NCBI RefSeq assembly: GCF_020740795.1 | Contig: NC_067289.1 | Location: 22,804,608-22,868,607, forward strand | From: Apus apus | Lineage: Eukaryota; Chordata; Aves; Apodiformes; Apodidae | DNA: 64,000 bases | Direction: 5' to 3' | Shown here: positions 33,655 to 45,795 of the stretch, piece by piece | How positions within the stretch are numbered: the first letter of the stretch is position 1 | How the letters are laid out: each line of letters opens with the position of its first letter | The notes under the pieces: generated by a model | Told to the model about the DNA's origin: nothing | What the model saw: the letters and a program-made list of their open reading frames with translations, nothing else | Databases searched by the model: none | Position numbers and translations under genes: made by a program

Positions 33655-36600
33655 GTCTTGAGATTTAGAGATCTGCAAGAGAATTTTAGAGAAAATAAGT
33701 TAGCCTTGTTTAAGCATTAAAAGATTCAAATCAAGAGAAAAAGAAGAGTCAACTTTTAGTCTTAAATCTGTGTGGAAAAAAGCTAGTTATGGAGTTCAAT
33801 ACACAATTCAGTTATTTGGAGGAGAATTATAATGTTTAAGCAGAAGTAATGTTCTACTTAAAAAAACACAACAAACTCTACTTCATTATATGATTTTATG
33901 CTTTTGAAATTCAGCAATAGACTACCAAATGTGGCTTCTACAGAAGAAGACCCAAAGACATAATAAGGCCTTTCCAACTTTCACATTTTCATTTTTCTGT
34001 CATTGATAAGCAATGCTGATGTGGAATTAGTAGGTATTTCTGTACTTTTTCACCAAGGAGACCTAGAAATCCACATTGGGGTTTTTTTTGACCTTCCAGT
34101 AAGCTGCAACTTACTCATCTAAGTTACTCTAAGCTCCAAACTGGTAAAACTATTAAAAGTACTGTAAAAAAGCTTGCTGACACTGGTGGCAAAAGTATTG
34201 TACCATATTCCTTAGTTGCAAAACACACGGCTAGGAGCCAAAACCTCTTTGAAATAAAAATAAAACTTGCCCTAGTTACCAAATGAAATCCCTTTTGTTA
34301 GTAAATAATGGAGAACTGTTGGGTAGTTATGCTAGCTAAGAGACAACACCTTCTCAGAGATCTTAAGAGGATAAAGTTGTTGTACACATCAGCGAGATAG
34401 TTTCAACAGGGGAAAGAAGAAAGTATACTAAATAGAAAAAGGGGTTGGCACTAATGTTTTTCATTAATCCATCTACCAAGCTTAGCTAATATGCTTCATC
34501 AAGCAACAGTTCTCACTCTATCCCGGTTTGGCTCATCACACAACTACTGATACTAATAACATTCTAGCTCCTCAAGCTGTGTACTTATGTCTTCATCCTT
34601 CCATTTTTTCCTTTGAACTTTATCCTCCCTTGGCATCTGACCCACTACTGCCAAGCGTCTTGGGTCAGAAACATCACATCAGAGCTTGGATTTCGGTTCC
34701 TTCTTTTTGTCACTTTGAGTATCTAACTAATCACACAGCAAAGATTCCTGCAGCAGTAGGTTGGACAGTACAAGACTAAGTTTCAGTGCAGAACGTTTAC
34801 ATGCTATGCCAGTCTGCAGGGCTCATCAGCATGGGACAAATTTGTGTGAATGTGCTATCCTACTGCTCGACTGAAGCCAATTTGCGTGCAGCCAGCCCAA
34901 GTACCTCTGCCCTTATGCTTCCCAGCTCTCCTGTCTCTGCAGTTACCGTGAGTTTCTATATAACTGACACAGAGACCCTTCATAAGCTTCATACAACATT
35001 CATATTATGTAGTTCACCTTTAAAGGACTATGTAGCATTATCTAATTAACTCGCACAACACTGAATGATACATAATTTAAGCATTATTACTCACATTTTA
35101 TAGCTGAGAAAATATAAAAGGCAACAGGGTACACATACGTGCCTTGGCAGCAACCAGTGCAGTCACTAGTAAAGATTGCTCTTGTCCCCTAGCTGCAGGT
35201 CAGCCTTTTATTTATTTTTCACTGAGAAAATTAAATAGGTGAGCAGTGCAGCAATCATAGGTGCTTCAGAGGAAAAGGACAGGCTCTTGGTGTGGCACAG
35301 CAGCTAGAGTCTTGTTTCTCCCCAGCCCCATATCTCCTTTCTGATGATTGCTTCCATATTTCTATGAAATATGCCCCTTGTCTCAATTTCTAATAAGCTC
35401 TCCTCTATGCTGGCATCACTTCATCTCTCTCAACTACTTGATCAATCTTTCTCTGATTCTTAGCAAGATATACGAAATCTCTGCCAAAGACCCTCTCTTT
35501 AAGAATGGCACAGAATCAACCTAAAGCATGAGCCTCATACCGTGCTTCTTGACTACACTTCTAGAACTACTGCTGTCCAATGGAAAACACTTCAGTCTGA
35601 GCCATAACCATCACTGTTATTTCACAATCTTTTTACTGTTCAAAACATTATCTAGATAACACTAACTTGATCAATTACTACTTTTCTTTACAGCAGTGTT
35701 TTTTTCTTCATCCTCTCAGTGTATTAATTATTGACTTTAAGACATTAAAGTTTCTGTTACAGAAAATAACTGGATTTCTCCATTTTCTTTTTGATCTTGG
35801 GCATTCTAGATTTGTTTATTTAAAAACAAACAACAAAACCACAAAGAGCTCACATCTCTCCCAAAATTACAGAATGTAAGACTTAATTCAGCACACTGCT
35901 GTGACAGACTGAGCTCAGGTTTTAGTTGCACAAAATGAGAATGGCTTATAAACTTACATCACTCAGGAGATCTGTAGTGGTGTCAAAAACAGTATGCAAA
36001 AAAAAACAGATAAGCAGAAGCTGATGTTTCTTTTGTTGAGGATGAGTTCTAAACATCATTGCAGCTTTCACACTGGCCTGCAAACTTGAGGAATCGTTCA
36101 TCCTAATCTAAACCAACAAGTTGTGTTTCTCAAAGCAGATGCAATTATACAGATAGCCATACTTTCCCCCCTGTATCATGAATTGCTTGAGCTCACTCTG
36201 AGAGCTGACAAGATTGCAACAGACATAAGATAATCTTCAATTTTAAAAAAGGAAATTTCCCCAACCTTTTAGTTACACAGGCAGCTATTCAGCACTCCAT
36301 CACTGATCCTCGTAATACATGCTATTGTCAGACAGGCTTAAATAATTGGAGGAGGGAGGAAGAGGATAGATTTACACATCTTAATAAAGTGCTTAACATA
36401 TAGGTTAGAATATTTGAATGCTAGTAAATTGGACAGAAAATAGAATAACTACATAGATGGGAACAAGATTTATACTCAAAAGAACTTACAAAACAAAGCA
36501 CCACACTCAACCTTAGTTTTTAAATACATGTTTAAATCCTACTGATGGAGATGCAAGAGGTTAAGCTGTGCAGAACTGAACTTTCCAGTAGGAATGAACT

Positions 36601-39586
36601 AAAGCTAAACAATTTAGATTTTCTTCCACATAACTGTTAGTCTAGAGAGGTTTTCTAACACAGTTCACAGTGAAGTTTCCCATTCACACATCCAGGGAGA
36701 AGGAAGAGAGCTAGGGAGGCAGGAATGAGCACCTAAATATATAGGCTAAGGAAGCAACCAGCTTTTCAGATATTTGCAAAAATACAACTCTCTCACAATG
36801 TATGCAAATAGGAGTACAACATAAGGGAATATGTTTTAAAGCAACTGAAGGTCTGGTGGAGATAGTGGGGAGAAGGCTGTAAAACAGAACAGATCAAGCC
36901 TAGCCTGCCAATTTGAAAGTGGCCTAATCTTATCCATCTAATCTCAGATGTCTGGGGTAAATTCTTCTGTTCAATTATTCTTGCACTTCTGGTCCAAGCA
37001 TATACCGTTTTACTGACAACTGAGAATCCACCTCTTAATTATCATTCTAAGCATAACAGTTACTGCTTCTCTGATTCTTCCTCACTTTAGGCTACATTAC
37101 TTTTGGTACTTCATGCAGCAGGTCTTGATCCAACAACTGAGCCCTTACTATGGTGCAGCATGTTCCCAGCATCTCTCTTCAGTAAGAGTCAAGGGCACCC
37201 TGTTTTGTTTCTGCAGCAGTACAGAGAGCATTTTTTATTTGACTCTTAATTGTATCCTATTCACAAACATAATTTTAAGTGAAGGAAATGAAGCTGAACA
37301 TTATGTAATATACATCCAAGGTAGTTAAACAATTCCCATGAGAATCATCAAACTTTTAAATCATTCTTTTAGACTCTTATTCATAGTCATCCGCAGTACA
37401 GTCTGTCATTGCTGTTCTGCATGAAAGAAATTTAGTTAAATAATACTGCATCAGCTGAAAAGGAGTCAAAGTCCACATGAATAATGTTTAAAAAGTCAAG
37501 AACCATCAGTTTCAAATGTTACTACAAGCATTTTGCATTTCTTGGCTACCCACATGAACGTAAAAAAGCTGTTAAGATTTCTTAATTTGAATTTCTCATT
37601 TGAGGGTCATTCTCAGACAACCTAAGTTCTGTTTTGTTTTTTCTTACTTGATGCATGAATACGAACCACTCTCCTACCAGGCAATCAAATCAATAAATAC
37701 TCTCCTCGTAAGAGCCTCTTCTCACAAAACAACTGTGTATCACAAACCACTGCTAGCTACAGAGCTTTGTCAAAATATTATGGTTTTGCTTGATACTGTC
37801 CTCAGGGGGGAAAAAAAAAAAACAAACAAAATATTGACCAATGCAGTATCACTTAAAAAACCTGAGAAACACCTGAACTTTCTACCACAAGCCATTACTG
37901 CAGTCACACCCTTAACTTACTTGGCAGCTTTTGCCACAACTTCAATGGAAATAAGCATCTCTAACATACATACACATCTTGATTTGGATACCAGCTGTAC
38001 TCAGTTTGACATTCCTTTTTAATTCTTCTGGTGTTTCTGTTTCTGGGTACAGAGACATGCCTATTTTGTCTGGGGGCTTCTTTTGCCTTTGGACACTGCT
38101 CTATATAGAATTTAAGAGTTTCTTGGAGACAACTTAAATAAAAGGCACCCCTCTTTGACTGTTTCTTATTTTTTGTCACTGCCCCCCCACATTACTTAAA
38201 ATAATAATAAAAAAAAAGAGATACCAGATATACGTTGTTCAGTAGGTACTTGCATTGAGGTCATAACTAGTTCAACTCCCAGGAAACTTCTTAATTCAAA
38301 ACTTCAGACTCCTGTGAAGATTCCTTCAGTCCTGAAATTCAGCCTAGCACATTTCCACAGCAGGTCACAACCAGCTCAGTCTAAGGGCAGCATTCCTGTT
38401 CGTTTGCCCTGTGACCAGCACAGATGTACTCGTGTATATGGGCAGAAGGCGCACCACTACTGATAATGTTTGAAGAAAAACACTTAGACTAGAACACAGG
38501 GCTGATTAACTATAGCTCTTGGCTTTCAACAAGCATAAGGCTGGAATGACTAAGAGGAAGTAGAACAACATCACCCCCTCACACCCACAAACTCTGAACT
38601 ATTCAGCTCATTACATATGCTTTCAACAAAATGCAAAAGGGGCCAGCGTCCCCTGTAAGCCAAGATACTTTGGGGGATATCATATCAACTGAGTTCATAA
38701 TCAAGAAGTATCAAGAATTTTGAAACAGCAAGAATCAGACTTAATGTAGGAAGGTGCAAAAAATTCAGTAAAGGGTTGAGTTCTAGTACCTTGCATATGC
38801 CAGACAGGTTGAAAAAAGTGGTTATAATTTCCTTGTCTCTTACACCTTTACAGGCTGTGGGTTATATAAAGAAAATCATTTATGGCTTTAAAACCCTACA
38901 AAATAAAACTGTGATACATTGCCTTAGCTCCTCAGCACACAGAGACTAAACTAAGATTAGTTGCCTTAAAGATCACTCTTGGCTTCAAGTAAGCTAAACA
39001 TCAAAAGTGTGGGAAGCACAAACAAGAAAAACTGCTGATTCCTTCTGATCAAGGTTCAAAAGAAAAGCCTGTGGAGAAAAGCAAGTGAAGTAACAGGAAA
39101 CAGGACTGATTTCATTCTCTCCTGTAAAGAAGAGCATCTGCAGGAACAGACAGAAGTCTGGCAGAAAATTTAATAAAGCAAGATACTAATCCACTTAGGG
39201 AGCAAACCCTGCTGGTCAGAGGCAAAAATCCACTCCCTACCTATCTAGGTAGGAGCTGGGTACCTCCTCCTACCCCTCAAACCCTGACACAGATTAATGT
39301 GACAGATTAATTATTAAAGGATAGGCAAGTTTGGTGAAATTCAGCCACTACCACTTTGCTAGTTAGTAAACATGACAATTGCCACAGGCACCTTTGCTCT
39401 AGATGATTTCTTGTTGGCAATCTTCTCAAACAGTATCAAAGAGGGAGGGACTGCGTAACTAATAATAATCACGTAGAAAAATCAGGACAACTTTCCCTGC
39501 AAAAAGAAACCAGTGAACACCAGTTGAGCAGGAGATGCACTGAGCAGTTAACAAGATCATCAGCAGCTCACCAGGCCCAGGCGGTG

Positions 39587-39600
39587 GTTGTCATGGCTAC
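39587..39600. promoter_or_regulatory. RFX X-box-like palindrome
   Basis: GTTGTCATGGCTAC matches 12 of 14 positions of the symmetrical X-box GTTGCCATGGCAAC bound by RFX factors. It sits in a locally GC-richer patch of intron 1. Function is inferred only. Confidence 0.35.
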
Positions 39601-41590
39601 CCTGAAAGCTCTGCAAAGGAGGAACAGATCAGTGAGGAAGAGCTCCCAGGCTGGTTTAGGCTTGCCTCAGGCATGCTGCCCTGCAACAACAGGGGAATGT
39701 CCCTGCCCACTGCCACCAATCTCAAGATTCTTTCAAATCCACTCAATCAGTTTGTACTGCAGAAGCATGTTTCTTCAGTCTTTTCTGCTTTGTCCAGGAA
39801 TCCAAACTTTCAGATCTTTATTTATTTAAAGATTGGGCAAAAATTGCATCTCCAGCCAGCATTACTGGAGCAAAAGTATTCCCACACCTGGATCATTGTG
39901 GGTTTACTTCTAGAAAATCCCACAGAAGTACTGTGGCACTTCCTCCCATCAGTTCTTACTTTGTTCATTGTCCTTTTCCTGCCAATCACTCAGGCACTCT
40001 GTCCCTCCAGCACATGGACTGACAGTGTTCCGTGAAACAAACCTGTAACCTGAGTTGACTTAATCAGAAAAATAAACTTTTACATAACAAGTGAAAACAG
40101 GCACCCGGGGGACAGCAGGGCAAAGGCTAACCACTGCAATCAAGCTTTCAAATGGGAAATCTACATCCTACCAACTGCTTACACAACCCACTAGGGCATG
40201 CTTATACCTGGAGCTGAGATACAGGGCAGCCAGCCTGAAGGTGACAGGAAGTAAATGAAAGCACAATTCTCGGAGCAACAGATATGCAATTCATGAGGTA
40301 TTATTGCCTATAGCCAGAAGAATTCACCCAAGGAAATGGGAGAATAACTAGATGTCCATAAAATGTTTTACATTGCAGCCATCATGGACAGTGCAAGCAG
40401 TAGATTAAGGTACCTACAAAGTACCATGGTTATTAGAAGTAGCTTTGTTCCCAGAAGAGGTGACAAAAATAGGAAATCATACATGCCCTCTTGATACCAG
40501 CCAAGAACATAAATGCTAGCTATGATGTGCATTACATTTAGCTAGCAAGTCAACTCCTTCATATTATTTACATTTTCTGTGTTACAAGAAGTTTATCCCT
40601 AAAAAATGTTTATCCTTAGCTTATGTGAGCATATGACCTTGTCAAACAGAGATTCTACAGACGCATCTAGAATCATTAAGTTTGTTTGAATCTCTTTGTT
40701 TCAGAGATGTGCAGTGATATCCATATTTCAATCTGCACAAACATTGGTAATGAAGTTACAGGATTTTATAATCGTGTCAATTATGGAGTCACTGCCTTCT
40801 AGAGCAGGAAACCTTGAGGTTAATTTCATTAGAAAGTAGCATAATAACAATGTATCAAATACTGGGATATTTAAAGTGCTAGTATAGCCTGACTGAGACA
40901 AAGTAGAGTCCCTCTATAGTAAGTATTTGGACCAATCTAAACCTTGCTCTCCAACACACAGCAAGGCATGCTCCTTAGGATTCTTTATTTCTATTTTTCA
41001 ACTGACTCCATAACACTAGTAGCATCTAGAAAACCTAAAAGGAAAATGCTACACTGAAAACTTTAATATTGACACTTTCTACCGTTAAATCCCAAATGTT
41101 TTTAAACTTTCATAGAGCTTGGCACTGAGTCACTAACCTGCTGAGGCAATTATGCAAGCCAAAATAGTCTTAATTGAGCTTCCTCAAGTATAATCCCTCA
41201 GCTCCAATTAAAAAATAAGAATAGATGATTAGAAGCCATGTCCAAAATACTTAAATTTGAATAGCCTAAAGCAAACATTTAAATCTATGTCTAGACAATT
41301 AAGAAAAGGTGGTCTTATTCCAGAAACTACTACTATAAGGCCTGCAATTGTGAGGATCCATATACAATGTCTCTGTTTCTTCTGCCTAGAAGAAACAACT
41401 TCAGAAACTGTTTGGCAGGGTGCTTTTATTTGTGACAGCTACAAGTGTCCGACAAAGTAAAAGCTGTAAGGAAACACAAAACAAAGCAGCACTGAGGGGA
41501 AAGTTTGAAGTATTAGAGAATCTGGGGATTCTAAAGGCTCAGAATTGGGACTATGCATGTGACCCTTCTGAGAAAGTCAAAGCTCCAAGG

Positions 41591-41609
41591 CTCTCTCTCT
41601 CTCTCTCTC
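41591..41609. repeat. (CT)n microsatellite
   Basis: A perfect CT dinucleotide run of about 9.5 units in SERPINI1 intron 1. Confidence 0.95.
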
Positions 41610-43729
41610 CAAGATGGAATATGACTTTGGATCTGCTTTCAACAGAACAAAAGGAGGGAAGACTAACCATCAAGTCCCACAGACACAGCTTAATCAGGCA
41701 TAGATTGATTTTTTAGAAATATATATTATATTTCTGTTTCAGTGATGGTTGCCAGTCCCATGCACGTACATCTTGTGGTGAAGATGTTGACCCTCAATTC
41801 ACTATTGCCAAGAGCAGAACTGCTGAAAGAATCAAGTGTTTCATTTCAGAGGCATCGGTTATGCTTGTTTTATTATTACAGAGCTTTCTGTGTACACTAC
41901 TTGACTAACACGTTAAAACTTAATACACCATTAAAACAGTGACTGGATCTCAACTCCTTTTTTGTTTTACATTTTGCAGTATGCATGAAATGGGGGGCAT
42001 AATCTTCTATTCTGAAGTAAAATGGCTAGATTTCCCACAAGAAGACACAATCACAAAGTTCCATGCAGGTGCCTCAAAGTTTCCTTACTGGAGACCTGAG
42101 AGCCTGGTAGTGGGAACCTCCTCTTAGGACTGATTTCACTATGGAAGGAGTGACAAAGTCTAGACACAAGAGGTGCAGTTGGTCTTAGCCAGAGGCTCTA
42201 AAGAACCAATTTTTACTTTTGGAATTTTTTTTTTCTTTTAAATGAAAAGGCTAATGTAGGACTCCAGTCACAGCGCAAGCATCTAGGGAAGATACCTCAA
42301 ATGAGACAGTAGCATTATTTTTTCTTCCTCAGATTTCCTTAGGATGGATTGGGAAAGGAAGGAAGAGGAAAAGTGTGATTTGACTCTGTAGTAATAATTT
42401 TCTATCAGAAGCTGCAGAGATGGCACACTACAATCAGTTATTTTAGGTACAAGAACAACTTCTTGCCTGCTCCTGCATGTACTGCAAGTTCTCTTACTTA
42501 CAATAAGTTAGATTTCTGTTATTTTACTGTGAAATTCAGTTGATTAGCAAGCTCCCAGAAGAAAGCTCCCAACTACAATTTAATTAAAAGGGCAATAGCT
42601 AAGCTTCACCACATGCAACTGCCAGATGCAATCACTGCAGTTTAAGCCTAAAGGCAGTGTTACTGCATGTACTGGAGCATAGTTTTATAAGTGATGAAAG
42701 CTGTCATTTATGTCACAGACATTGCTGGAATGCATTATGATATTACAGTTTCAGCAGAACCAAAAAACATTAATAATACATTTTGTGAAAGCATTTATAG
42801 CAAGTGAGTTTGGAACAGTGTCTCGAGTGTCATACACTTTTTCTTGCAAGACCATACTTATGTATAAAGTCACTTGAGATATGTTAGGCTATATACCTTG
42901 CCTAGCATTCTATGAACTCTCATGGCCAATTTTAAGCCTTCCAAAGCTGGAGGACTGAAGGACACAACTAATTAGGGATAAACAAAAACAGAAGAGCAGC
43001 CCTTCACTATTCAGTGATTCACACGAACAGGGAACAGTTAAAAGTACTTTAAAATCACGCCTCTTTGGAGAAGATCTGCTGCATGCATTTCAAAAGCCCA
43101 CCAACCAACATGGGAAATCTTTTTAATGTCATTAACAAAATGCAATTAAGAGGGATAGTCTTGAAATCAAAATAATTAAATAGATGGTATATATTAGCTG
43201 TGAAACTGTTTCAAAAGCTCAAAGCAGAAGCTAATTCTTCAAAACATTGTTCAGCTTCCTTCAAATGGACTACAGAAGAAAAGAGATCAGACTATGGATG
43301 TATTTATGTCAAGAAGATGAAGAAAATTAATTAAAATGTATCACGATTTCAGAAAAGTAATCCATCATTTCATAAACTGAATGCAAGTATGACATACAAA
43401 GCAGCTTGCTTTCTTACAAAACAATACTGTCTTCCAACTTGCAATCAACATTGGGCTCCATTTACGTTTAATGTCACTATTGCCAGAAGTGTTATTATTC
43501 ACTTATGTTAATACTACTTATATCAGAATCAGTTTCTTACAGCACAGTAATACGTTATACAGATTGCTCTAAGAAAAAAAAAACAAAAGCAACTAACCCT
43601 AGCATTAAGGTAGATGTTATATCCTGATTAATTACAAAGAGCAATTAATTATTACAACGATTGTTCCTTATAATGCACAGCCATTATTTCTCTAACACTT
43701 CCAGCTTCATACTCCTTTTCCACACAGAA

Positions 43730-44056
43730 GGTGCAAGACTGCAGCAGCCGCAGCCACTGCTGAGCTCCCAGCCAGCTACAATTATTCTCAGAAGCAACTG
43801 CATGTATCAGACCAACTGCCATGACAGCCACAGACCTGACAGCCAGCAACAGAACAGCACTGAACACTGGCCCACAGTAACTGGAGCACAGCAGCATGCC
43901 AGCAGAGCTCCCCCAGCCACCCCGGCAGCCCTGGCAGCAGCTGTGCTGGCAGCTGCTCGGGAGCCAGCCCAGGGACCCTGCTGGCAGAGGTGGCCAGGCC
44001 TTTGCCATCCAGTTAATAGAGCTGTCCTGGCACAGCAGCTGAAGCTGCACGGCACT
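43730..44056. other. GC-rich anomalous block in intron 1, identity unknown
   Basis: About 330 bp rich in CAGC/GCTG words and visibly GC-richer than the AT-rich DNA on both sides, but with few CpGs, so it is not a promoter-type island. It carries the longest open frames outside the CpG island, on both strands, but they have no recognisable protein character. An inverted repeat (44065-44082) and two copies of ACAGTTGAAA lie just to its right. It may be an old repeat or LTR fragment, or an enhancer. Confidence 0.5.
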
Positions 44057-45723
44057 TATGAAAGACTGTTTTAAAAAACAGTTGAAAGAGCTGTTTTGGA
44101 GAGTGTGCTGAGCCTGAACAACAGAGCAACAGTTGAAACAAAAATCCAAATTAAAACAGCCTGTAAAGTTGGTCGTGTGCAAACTTTGGAGACAAAAGAA
44201 TGAAAAAGAAGAGTCAGTCTGAGGGAGTTTACTTCTGAACCGGCAAAATGGAGTCAATTTCATCAAAATCAGTAATACTGGGAGAAAAACTTAGCTCTAC
44301 TATGTTAGCTTCACCACTCCAAATATTTCTCTAAAATAACAGTATAACATCTGTTATATTTTTTCTAAACTACAGAATAATATGGATGCAAAATTCAGCC
44401 AGTAGTAAGATTTGTGATTCTCTGTTCCACACAGTGGAAAACTCCAAACAAGGCATATGGTAAGAATTTCTTTTTGATGTGAAGGATGCTGATCTCTAGT
44501 CTTCCTAAAGGAGTGAGAAGCCTGGGAACACCACATGGAGAAGAAAATTAAACTTCCTCCTCCTGCCCTAAGGCAATTCCAATTCTTGCCTCTTAGGATT
44601 CAGCACCATTGCTATCTGCTCTGCTAGTAGTTTTCATATATTTTCATTTCTCTCTGATCTCTATGATTTCCTCAACCCCAGAACTCCAATATTACATTGC
44701 TTCCACCTGAGAGCAGCTCTGCAAATGTCTAAAAAAAGCAACCAGTGCCTCAGCCCAATTATAGGCACCAAAACACAGACAACTGATCAACCCACACACA
44801 TACTATCTGGACAGGAGAAAGAATCAGCTAGCATGCCATAAAGGACAGAATTGCCACTAAAATCCTCATTTTTTTTCTCCATATGATCATTCAAGTGCTT
44901 CCTCCCTCTTGCTTCTTCATAAGCATCTATGAACTTAACAGCTTAAGAGATAAAAAAAAAAGAGCAGTAGCCTTATACTGCTAACTGGGTGAGCTGGAAG
45001 GGTATGAAGACAAGAAGCAAATTCAATGCTATGCCTGTGGTACTGAAATTGTTTAGAGAGTGTATCAGGAACACCAACAGTTTCAAGGGATAAATGGGAA
45101 AGCTGGAAATGGAAAGAGAAAGGCAGAAGGAACAAAACAATCCCTGCTGTGCAGGTATCTCACCTACAACAGAAGATTGTGGCAAAAACCAAAGACATAT
45201 CACTTCTTCAGTAGGAGGCAAAAAAACCCCAAAGATTCATTTTACTTGGAGGGTGGGGTGTGGGGGAAGAATAAAATATTCACATATTTGTTCTAATAGT
45301 TTTGCTTATCCTGGCCTTGGAGACCCATAGCTGTCGATACCCCCCTCTTGGCTCACCATGGAGAAAATAGCTCAGTTCAGAGTCCAGTATTCAAGCTGTG
45401 CCTGGGAGGTGGAATCTGGCCTTGAAGTGCACTTCTGCAGCTCACTGTTCAAGCCTCATTGCTTTGTGTTCATGAGAACTGATGCTGTTCCAAGTATCCT
45501 CTCGATGATGAGCCATTTAAACAACACATGTAGGGAGCCGAATTTGTCTTAATCTTGCTCATTCTCCCACACAGAGAAGTTTGTATCTGATTCTAAATGC
45601 AAAAGCAGTTCACATGAACAAGAGCAATCACGAAGCACTGAAGAAACAGTCCACCTCTGTAGTTTGCTGGCTCACATCTCTGTGCAATCTCTCATTAACA
45701 CATTAATGGCATTTTTCAAAGAA

Positions 45724-45795
45724 GGGGTTTGGGTTTTCTTGGTTGGTTGGGTTTGGGGTTTTGTGAGTTTGTTTTTGCAGGGTTGTTTATTTTTA
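45724..45795. repeat. G/T-rich low-complexity tract
   Basis: Alternating short G and T runs (GGGGTTTGGG, GGTTGGTTGGGTTTGGGG) with four G runs of three or more. It is a low-complexity tract of a kind common in bird introns. Confidence 0.8.

Noticed and set aside
33655-33678. Upstream in-frame start extending neuroserpin by 8 residues (MQISKSQD)
   Set aside because: The first codon is TTG and lies in the acceptor region (TTGCAG). The exon starts at 33672 and the true ATG is at 33652-33654, matching the mammalian start.
37600-38022. 140-codon plus-strand frame within intron 1
   Set aside because: It includes a poly-A-derived lysine run and no protein-like features. It is a chance frame in AT-rich intronic DNA.
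43652-44266. 204-codon minus-strand frame as a protein-coding gene
   Set aside because: Its cysteine- and serine-rich composition has no recognisable domain, an opposite-strand frame overlaps it, and no splice or promoter context supports it. I kept it only as a compositional anomaly.
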